Of a stretch of 19,458 nucleotides of DNA, positions 14,703-19,458 are shown piece after piece; position 1 is the stretch's first letter, and every line of letters starts with the position of its first letter. A program made the position numbers and the translations under genes. This stretch comes from Caldilineaceae bacterium (GTDB lineage Bacteria; Chloroflexota; Anaerolineae; Caldilineales; Caldilineaceae): contig JAPPKT010000014.1 of assembly GCA_028819675.1 (NCBI GenBank), positions 1 to 19,458 on the forward strand. The letters run 5' to 3'. The notes beneath the pieces were generated by a model that was not told where the DNA came from, did no database searches, and saw nothing but the letters and a program-made list of their open reading frames with translations.

Positions 14703-14829
14703 GAACTCTCGCCTCCTGCATTTCAATGGGGTTCTGCATAAGGCACCATATACCACCGATAGGGCCATTACAAATTCTGGCAGCCGGTAGCACAATCGCA
14801 TCTGAATTCGAACACCAGAATAAGCCACA

Positions 14830-14856
14830 GAGGGCGCCCACAAGGGGCGCCCCTAC
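14830..14856. repeat. Hairpin-forming intergenic repeat, copy 2
   Basis: This 27-base element has the same layout as the copy at 4284-4309: GA, stem GGGCGCCC, loop ACAAG, stem GGGCGCCC, tail CTAC. Stem positions differing from copy 1 change on both arms so that pairing is kept. It lies between the divergent DUF4926 and MFS genes, about 130 bases from each start codon. Apart from it, 14703-14989 shows nothing recognisable. Confidence 0.8.
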
Positions 14857-14989
14857 ATTATTCAGGCATCATCACGAGGTCTTACCCTACTTGAATGCAA
14901 ATTCCCTGGGCAGCCGGTTTCCGGTTGGACAAGCCCGGAGATTTGAAGTTCAATAAGGGCCTTCCCGCCTGTCCACTGGAGTTCTTTCT

Positions 14990-16231
14990 TTGTCCCGCTC
15001 GCACGACCCCTATGCCGCATTCCGCATACGCGATTACCGGCTGTACGTTATTGGCTGGGTGGTGGCGCGGATGGGGACTTATATTCAGAGCATTGCGATC
15101 GCGTGGGAGATCTACCAGCGGACGGGAGAGGCGCTCTCGTTGGGGCTGGTGGGGCTGGCGCAGGCGCTGCCGCTGATGCTGCTGGCGCTGCCGGCGGGGT
15201 TGCTGGCGGACCGGTATGAGCGGCGGCGGCTGTCGATCTTCAGTCTGCTGGGGATGACGGCGACGTCGCTGGCGCTGGCGGCGTTCTCGATCAGGGAAGG
15301 GTCGGTGCTGTGGATGTATGCGCTGCTGTTCCTAGATGCCTGCATGATGACGGTGGGAAGGCCGGCGCGGACGGCGCTGCTGCCGCAGCTGGTGCCGGCG
15401 GAGGTGTTTCCGAACGCGGTGACGTGGAATATGAGCCTGATGCATATCGCGTCGGTTGTGGGTCCGGCGCTGGGCGGCATCGTGGTTGCCGTCAGTGTGC
15501 AGAGTGCGTATTTTGTGGCTGCAGCGGGTTCGATGTGGCTGGCTTTTGTCCTTACCCGCATCCAGTTCCGGCCGGTGGAGGAGAAGCCGGAGCCGGCCAA
15601 CTGGCAGACGCTGCTGGGTGGGATCCGGTTTGTGTGGGACAAACGGATACTGTTCACGATCATGGCGCTGGACCTGTTTGCGGTGCTGCTGGGCGGGGCG
15701 GTGTATCTGCTGCCGATCTTTGCCGAGGATATTCTGAATGTGGGCGCGACGGGGTTCGGCTATCTGCGGGCGGCGCCGGCGGTGGGGGCATTTTTGATGG
15801 CGGTGGCGATGATCTATCTGCCGCCGATGAAGCGGGCCGGGCATGCGCTGCTGCTGGCGGTGGCGGGATTTGGGGTGGCGACGATCGTTTTCGGCTTTTC
15901 GCAGAATTTCGCGCTTTCGTGGGCTATGCTGTTTCTGACGGGGGCGCTGGACAATATCAGCATGGTAGTGCGGCAGACGCTGACGCAGCTGCTGACGCCG
16001 GACCGGATGCGGGGGCGGGTGTCGGCGGTGAGCGGGATCTTCATCGGGGCGTCGAATGAGCTGGGCGGTTTTGAGTCGGGGCTGGTGGCGCAGTGGTTCG
16101 GGCCGGTGATTTCGGTGGTGAGTGGGGGGATTGGGACGATTCTGGTGGTGGCGGGGGCGGCGGCGCTGTCGCCGCAGTTGCTGCGGTTGGGTGCGTTGCA
16201 TGAGGCGCGGGCGGAGGAGGAGGGGGCGTGA
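14990..16231 (+). CDS. Major facilitator superfamily exporter (EntS/MFS_3-like)
   Basis: This is a 413-residue inner-membrane transporter with about twelve hydrophobic segments. The MFS motif A is visible between segments 2 and 3 as GLLADRYERRRL (near residues 71-82). The motif LLPQLVPAEVFPNAVTWNMS and the SxxxxVVGPALGG region place it in the EntS/MFS_3-like group of proton-driven exporters of siderophores, drugs or metabolites. The reading frame starts at TTG 14990 (MSRSHDPYAAFRIRDYRLYVIGW) with GGAG eight bases ahead. No ATG fits without losing the first membrane segment. The last about 12 residues are acidic and lie in the cytoplasm. It is a lone gene: the upstream neighbour is divergent, and the downstream XRE gene has its own promoter. 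The substrate is unknown. Confidence 0.9.
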   Translation: MSRSHDPYAAFRIRDYRLYVIGWVVARMGTYIQSIAIAWEIYQRTGEALSLGLVGLAQALPLMLLALPAGLLADRYERRRLSIFSLLGMTATSLALAAFSIREGSVLWMYALLFLDACMMTVGRPARTALLPQLVPAEVFPNAVTWNMSLMHIASVVGPALGGIVVAVSVQSAYFVAAAGSMWLAFVLTRIQFRPVEEKPEPANWQTLLGGIRFVWDKRILFTIMALDLFAVLLGGAVYLLPIFAEDILNVGATGFGYLRAAPAVGAFLMAVAMIYLPPMKRAGHALLLAVAGFGVATIVFGFSQNFALSWAMLFLTGALDNISMVVRQTLTQLLTPDRMRGRVSAVSGIFIGASNELGGFESGLVAQWFGPVISVVSGGIGTILVVAGAAALSPQLLRLGALHEARAEEEGA

Positions 16232-16376
16232 GGGGCTGTGGCTCCCTGGAAAATCGCCCTGTTGGTCTGCCCAGCGCGATAGCAGAGACGATTGGAAGCA
16301 AAAATCCGCTTCATAGAAATCTTTCCCCATTTGGTTTAGCGCAGACATCAGAATCCACTTCTGTAGAATTGCCCTC

Positions 16377-16405
16377 TTGACAGAATTCTGCAATTCGTGT
16401 ACTAT
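16377..16405 (+). promoter_or_regulatory. Promoter of the XRE regulator gene
   Basis: A consensus -35 TTGACA (16377-16382) and a -10-like TACTAT (16400-16405) are separated by exactly 17 bases. The predicted transcription start, near 16411-16413, lies two to four bases ahead of the ATG at 16415, so the mRNA would be almost leaderless. An additional short inverted repeat, GAATT-CTGC-AATTC (16383-16396), lies in the spacer. Confidence 0.75.
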
Positions 16406-16414
16406 GTAGTACAC
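16397..16414. promoter_or_regulatory. Palindromic operator overlapping -10 and start of the XRE gene
   Basis: This 18-base site, GTGTACTATGTAGTACAC, has 8-bp perfect arms around a 2-base centre. It covers the -10 hexamer and the predicted transcription start and ends at the base before the ATG of the XRE gene. Size and symmetry suit a dimeric helix-turn-helix protein, so autorepression by the gene it precedes is the simplest reading. Confidence 0.75.
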
Positions 16415-16765
16415 ATGACATTCGGCAAATTTGTTCGTTCCGTTCGCGATAAGAGATTCAAGGAAGACCGGTCCTTCTCGGTGCGGCAGGTTGCTCAGCG
16501 CATTGGGGTTGAGCCGTCTTACTTGAGCAAGATCGAGCGAGACCAGGTCGCGCCGCCTTCGGAGGCGACCATCCGCCGCCTGGCGGGGGAGTTGGGGGAG
16601 GATGCGGACCTTTTGCTGGCGATGGCGGGCAAAGTTTCGAGCGACCTGCGGAATATCATCCTGCAGCGGCCGCAGCTTTTTGCGGAACTTTTGCGGCAAC
16701 TGCGGGATGCGCCGGATCACGCGATTGAGAGTGTGGCGCGGGAGATACGGGACGGAGATTGGTGA
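16415..16765 (+). CDS. XRE-family helix-turn-helix regulator
   Basis: This is a 116-residue DNA-binding protein. The N-terminal Cro/C1-type helix-turn-helix spans about residues 3-70, with SVRQVAQRIGVEPSYLSKIERDQVAPPSEATIRRLAGELGEDADLLLAMAGKV. The tail (LRNIILQRPQLFAELLRQLRDAPDHAI) is helical and may mediate dimer formation or binding of the partner protein. ATG 16415 (MTFGKFVRSVRD) is chosen because the promoter and operator end directly before it. The upstream GTG at 16397 would lie within the palindrome. The gene for a 325-residue protein of unknown function follows after 42 bases on the same strand, so the two are very probably one transcript. Confidence 0.9.
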   Translation: MTFGKFVRSVRDKRFKEDRSFSVRQVAQRIGVEPSYLSKIERDQVAPPSEATIRRLAGELGEDADLLLAMAGKVSSDLRNIILQRPQLFAELLRQLRDAPDHAIESVAREIRDGDW

Positions 16766-16807
16766 GGGCCGGTGTCGCATTGGGAAAGGACCCGAGAGGA
16801 ACCAGAG

Positions 16808-17785
16808 ATGATTGAACTGAAAAGAGACGAGTTGATTTTTCGATTTCCGGAGGTACATAGGGATGCCGAGTGCCGGATCTCGTTCCAACGCACGTTGCGC
16901 ATTCCGGATGACAACCGGGCCTATTCGCTGCCGCCGGGGCTGGGAAGGTTTCCGCTCAGTCTCGTGGACGATTATGCGGAGAGGGTGCCGGTGGGTTGGA
17001 ACGCGCACGGAGGCGTCTTTCTGCCGATGTACCAGGCGGAGGCGATGTGGCTCAATTTCAGCGGTTCGTATCCGATGGCGGTGAAGGTGGCTGCGGGCAA
17101 GATCAATGCGGTGACGGGTGAGGGCTGGGAGAACGAGCTTTCCGAACAGCCGCAGGACTATGTGGTCATTCCCGATCAGCCCTGGCTGGACGGTTTCAGC
17201 GTCATGAAGGGGATGATCCGGCAGTTTGTGGCGATGCCTCTTGGCGAGGGATATACGGCGGAGGAGCAGTTGACAGGGGAGGCGGAGCACGGTGGGCTGC
17301 AGATTGTGGTCTATCCCATTAAGCCGTCATATTACGAAAGGGAGGAAGAGGAGTTCATGCCCATGTCCTATGCTCCGCTACGCGCCTTTTCCGGGCCCGC
17401 TGAGGAGATGGGTCTGGCTCCGGGCGGGCTTATGCGGCAGGAGATTTACGAGGACGATTATGGCTTGGAAGCGTGGGAGACGTCGGTTCGCTCGCGTTGT
17501 TACGTGCATATTGTGAACAGCGTGCAGTTCTATAGTGTGACGGGCGCTCATCCGCCGAGCATGCCGCCGACGGCTATGGAGTATACGAAGGCGGGTCTGC
17601 CGTGGTTTGAGTATTATGGGGGTGACTTGAAGGCGTTGGAGGGCGCGGAGAAGCTGGCGGGGCTGGACAGTGTGGCGGTGAAGAAGCTGAAGAAGGGTGA
17701 GGGTGTGCTGGCGGATAATGAGGCTGTGGTGCCGAAGGTGGTGAAGAGGCTGGGGAAGGGGAAGGTGAGGGAGGGGGAGTTCTAG
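16808..17785 (+). CDS. Conserved-looking protein of unknown function, partner of the XRE gene
   Basis: I do not recognise a named family. The 325-residue protein has no signal peptide, no membrane segment and no familiar catalytic motif. Its well-structured N-terminal two-thirds contain CRISFQRTLRIPDDNRAYSLPPGLGRFPL (about 20-50), NAHGGVFLPMYQAEAMWLNFSG (about 67-88) and YPMAVKVAAGKINAVTGEGW (about 90-109). QDYVVIPDQPWLDGFSV and IRQFVAMPLGEGYTAEEQLTG follow. Gly/Pro-rich turns and aromatic residues suggest a beta-rich fold. The C-terminal 60 residues are Lys/Glu-rich and probably helical. ATG 16808 is chosen because GAGAGGA lies five bases upstream. An in-frame GTG at 16772 would add 12 residues without a better site. 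Position behind an autoregulated XRE gene suggests a stress-induced or two-component-style module, but this is inference. Confidence 0.8.
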   Translation: MIELKRDELIFRFPEVHRDAECRISFQRTLRIPDDNRAYSLPPGLGRFPLSLVDDYAERVPVGWNAHGGVFLPMYQAEAMWLNFSGSYPMAVKVAAGKINAVTGEGWENELSEQPQDYVVIPDQPWLDGFSVMKGMIRQFVAMPLGEGYTAEEQLTGEAEHGGLQIVVYPIKPSYYEREEEEFMPMSYAPLRAFSGPAEEMGLAPGGLMRQEIYEDDYGLEAWETSVRSRCYVHIVNSVQFYSVTGAHPPSMPPTAMEYTKAGLPWFEYYGGDLKALEGAEKLAGLDSVAVKKLKKGEGVLADNEAVVPKVVKRLGKGKVREGEF

Positions 17786-17930
17786 GGTTTCTGAACGTTG
17801 AGGACACTCGAAAAGCACCATGCCCCGTTGCCCTCGCCAGTTTGACTCTGCGAAAATGGGCACCGAGGCTGGAGCAATTCTTTTGTACAAAAATGATGTG
17901 GAGGCGGACTACAAGAGCCCGACTGGTGGA

Positions 17931-18143
17931 TCAGGAGTCTTGTCGAACGTCCGATGTGCCTCTGTCCAAAGACTTTCCTGGAAGTGCGTCGACCTTTCGG
18001 ACATTCATCACGACGACTGTGTTCTTCATCATCGCAGACAAGTTGTCTGTGGCGGCAGTGCCTTGCGAAATCGCTGGAGCCATGCCCGTTGGTGATGGCA
18101 TTTGATTCTTTGTGGTTCGGCTGCTATGCGTCTTCGGCTTCAT
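17931..18143 (-). CDS. Small protein overlapping the 3' end of the protease gene
   Basis: This is a 70-residue frame whose ATG (18143) has GGAGG four bases ahead, and it overlaps the last 20 bases of the Clp-fold protease gene. The product is rich in Ser, Thr, Lys and Met. A probably disordered first half (MKPKTHSSRTTKNQMPSPTG) is followed by a more ordered-looking MMKNTVVVMNVRKVDALPG and SLDRGTSDVRQDS. No family is recognised. The coupled start and good Shine-Dalgarno site favour a real gene, perhaps a substrate, adaptor or regulator of the protease. Open frames on the plus strand over the same stretch have no comparable start signal. Coding status is uncertain. Confidence 0.5.
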   Translation of the reverse strand: MKPKTHSSRTTKNQMPSPTGMAPAISQGTAATDNLSAMMKNTVVVMNVRKVDALPGKSLDRGTSDVRQDS

Positions 18144-19128
18144 GGAACCTCCACCCTTCAAACTGGCGTTGATCACCTATTGCGTCGCCTATAAAGCCCG
18201 GCTGAACCTCAACCCTTTGACGGACTACCTCTCCTTCGCTGACATATAGGTGAGAGCCCCCTGACACGCTTTCAATCAGAGCACGCCGAAAAGTGTAACT
18301 GGCACGGTCCTGGCTCCCCAAAAAAGAGTTCACGTCAAAAGGAGTAGTAAGTTCCAAATCTTCGGCAATATTATCATACAACTCCTTTATGAGGTAGTAG
18401 AATTCCCATGAAGGCGTTTCAATAGGAAGCCCGAGGAGTTCCCGAGCCTCGCGCCGATAGACTGTATAGTCGTGGCTCCCTGATTCACTGCAAAGAAAGT
18501 CCAGAATCTTTTCTATGTCTTCCTGCCTGTCCATATGATTGGACAGGAGACGCCGTCCGAGCATACGGATTTGTGAGCGAATTCGATAGGTATGTCCCAG
18601 GACGAGAGGATGAACTTCCTGCGTGAGACTTTCAAATATCTGAGCGATCGGCTCATGACCCAGCGCCTCGCGCGCCTGCTCGAGGAAGGCAGTTACATCT
18701 TCCACGCTTACAGGTACCCTTGCTGCCGGTTCACCTCCGGGCAGTTGAGGATTCAGCGGAGTAGTCACACTAGGGTCAATAGGGCCCAACGTGGCCTGTT
18801 TGGTCATTACCAAGTTATCGGCTCCAAGGCAGAGTAGCGTCCCTGCACTATGGCACTTCGCCGGAATAATGATTTCAAGTTCATCACAGAATGTGCGGAG
18901 AAGATTGGCGAGACTCCAAGCAGAAAGCGTTTCACCGCCTCTTGTATAGAGTATGAGGGAAATCTTGTCGACAACTTTGATAGTGTCGAGATGGTGAACG
19001 AATAAGTCGAGTACCTCAGAGGCCATCTTGGTTTCAAGACCGCGCCGATCTCCTGTGAAGTATACAAGCACTTTCGAGTTGCGCGCCTGCTCAATGTCCT
19101 CATAAAGGGCGATTCTCTCCGCGTCCAT
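18124..19128 (-). CDS. Clp-fold serine protease, SDH/SppA-like
   Basis: This is a 334-residue cytoplasmic protein of the SDH (serine dehydrogenase) proteinase family, which has the ClpP/SppA crotonase-like fold. Motifs are the oxyanion-hole strand ILYTRGGETLSAW (TRGG at about 62-65), the nucleophile stretch IPAKCHSAGTLLCLGAD with candidate catalytic S94, and QATLGPIDPSVTTPL (about 111-126). There is no signal peptide or membrane anchor, unlike SppA. The C-terminal 170 residues are helical with charged segments and may cap the catalytic core. ATG 19128 is preferred because GGAG lies seven bases upstream. An upstream in-frame TTG at 19140 would sit on top of that site. The gene and its flanks are less GC-rich than the first 16 kb, which hints at separate acquisition. 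A 70-residue ORF overlaps its 3' end. Confidence 0.85.
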   Translation of the reverse strand: MDAERIALYEDIEQARNSKVLVYFTGDRRGLETKMASEVLDLFVHHLDTIKVVDKISLILYTRGGETLSAWSLANLLRTFCDELEIIIPAKCHSAGTLLCLGADNLVMTKQATLGPIDPSVTTPLNPQLPGGEPAARVPVSVEDVTAFLEQAREALGHEPIAQIFESLTQEVHPLVLGHTYRIRSQIRMLGRRLLSNHMDRQEDIEKILDFLCSESGSHDYTVYRREARELLGLPIETPSWEFYYLIKELYDNIAEDLELTTPFDVNSFLGSQDRASYTFRRALIESVSGGSHLYVSEGEVVRQRVEVQPGFIGDAIGDQRQFEGWRFHEAEDA

Positions 19129-19185
19129 AGAAAGCTCCAATTTGGGGGATAAAGGGAACGTTTCGAATGTCTTGCAAAAGCATGG

Positions 19186-19219
19186 GCAGCTTCCCTAGAC
19201 CAAGCACCTAGGAAGCTGC
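19186..19219 (-). terminator. Hairpin between the Rieske gene and the protease gene
   Basis: A 12-bp stem with a single bulged C (GCAGCTTCC-C-TAG at 19186-19198 with CTAGGAAGCTGC at 19208-19219) closes a 9-base loop. It lies about 105 bases past the stop of the leftward Rieske gene and about 60 bases before the protease start. Read leftward it is followed by a short T-run (GCTTTTGC) about five bases further. It may end the Rieske transcript, though the T-run is weak. Confidence 0.45.
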
Positions 19220-19324
19220 TCAGAATTCTCCTTAGCGTACTAAGTTGGAAGGTGGGTAAGAGCGACAGAACTTGAGAAAGGTAATGCCGTTCCATCCTAT
19301 CAGGAAGGCGGAACTCCGCCAAAT

Positions 19325-19458
19325 TCACGCGTACAAAACGACCTGCTCGTCTTCGACTTCTACGCGGTAGGTGCGGACGCGGAGGTTGGGGTCGTAGAGG
19401 GCCTGGCCGGTTTTGATGTCGAATTCCCATTGGTGCCAGGGGCATTTGAGGATTTCGC
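19325..19458 (-). CDS. Rieske [2Fe-2S] ferredoxin-type protein, C-terminal fragment
   Basis: The last 43 codons of a leftward gene enter from the right edge of the window. The stop TGA lies at 19325-19327. The fragment carries the second cluster-binding motif of a Rieske protein, CPWHQWEFDIKTG, in which the Cys and His bind iron. It continues with LRVRTYRVEVEDEQVVLYA to the end. The first motif (C-x-H) must lie beyond the window. Length after the motif fits a small stand-alone Rieske ferredoxin-like protein and not an oxygenase alpha subunit. Such proteins pass electrons to oxygenases or other redox enzymes. Whether it serves the oxygenase at 2546-3697, 16 kb away, cannot be told. Confidence 0.85.
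   Translation of the reverse strand, partial: EILKCPWHQWEFDIKTGQALYDPNLRVRTYRVEVEDEQVVLYA

Noticed and set aside
15332..17290. Very long minus-strand open frame (about 650 codons) running across the MFS, XRE and 325-residue protein genes
   Set aside because: It is antisense to three well-supported genes, is rich in Arg, Pro, His and Gln with no domain, and crosses intergenic DNA. It is the usual shadow of GC-rich coding sequence.
17820..18105. Plus-strand open frames of about 87-91 codons behind the 325-residue protein gene
   Set aside because: No Shine-Dalgarno site and a Cys/Arg/Trp-rich composition. The opposite frame has GGAGG and is coupled to the protease gene.
1..19458. CRISPR array, tRNA, rRNA, insertion sequence or phage genes
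   Set aside because: No regularly spaced repeats, no cloverleaf-like sequence recognised by eye, and no transposase or integrase motif. Short RNA genes could still be missed without a covariance search.

Overview
The window is a gene-dense bacterial chromosome segment, GC-rich over most of its length, with both strands used. Gene content (recF, a free-standing AlaX-type editing protein, a GbsR-controlled pair of ABC-2 exporters, a tldD/tldE pair, Rieske proteins, GTG and TTG starts) and protein style suggest a Chloroflexota bacterium such as Anaerolineae or a relative. That placement is inference from the sequence alone; no rRNA or tRNA gene was seen.

Layout. 1-1154: 3' part of recF (+), cut by the window edge. 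1204-2415: alanyl-tRNA editing protein (+). 2546-3697: Rieske ring-hydroxylating oxygenase alpha subunit (+). 3820-4164: small charged hypothetical protein (-). 4341-10277: one tightly coupled seven-gene leftward operon, in transcription order ATPase, permease, permease, GbsR/MarR-type regulator, ATPase, permease, permease. The first exporter has permeases with a large extracytoplasmic domain. The second has compact permeases resembling the fluoroquinolone-export type. The operon starts from a promoter at about 10367-10395 buried in three interleaved inverted repeats (10324-10421), the likely operator region. 10680-11492: aldo/keto reductase (+). 11573-12961 and 13047-14399: tldD and tldE/pmbA (+), each followed within a few bases by a short heptanucleotide tandem repeat. 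The second of these is G-rich and sits in a hairpin loop. 14463-14702: orphan DUF4926 protein (-). 14990-16231: MFS exporter (+). 16415-17785: a two-gene unit of an XRE regulator and a conserved-looking 325-residue protein of unknown function, with a perfect-armed palindrome over the -10 region directly against the start codon. 17931-19128: leftward unit of a Clp-fold serine protease (SDH/SppA-like) and an overlapping 70-residue small protein with its own Shine-Dalgarno site. 19325-19458: C-terminus of a small Rieske ferredoxin-type protein (-), cut by the window edge.

Two copies of a hairpin-forming intergenic repeat lie at 4284-4309 and 14830-14856. They differ by a compensatory base-pair change, so the folded structure appears to be maintained.

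The least explained units are the XRE plus 325-residue pair, the protease plus small-protein pair, and the composite operator region in front of the double ABC exporter operon. Function for these is not established by sequence alone.
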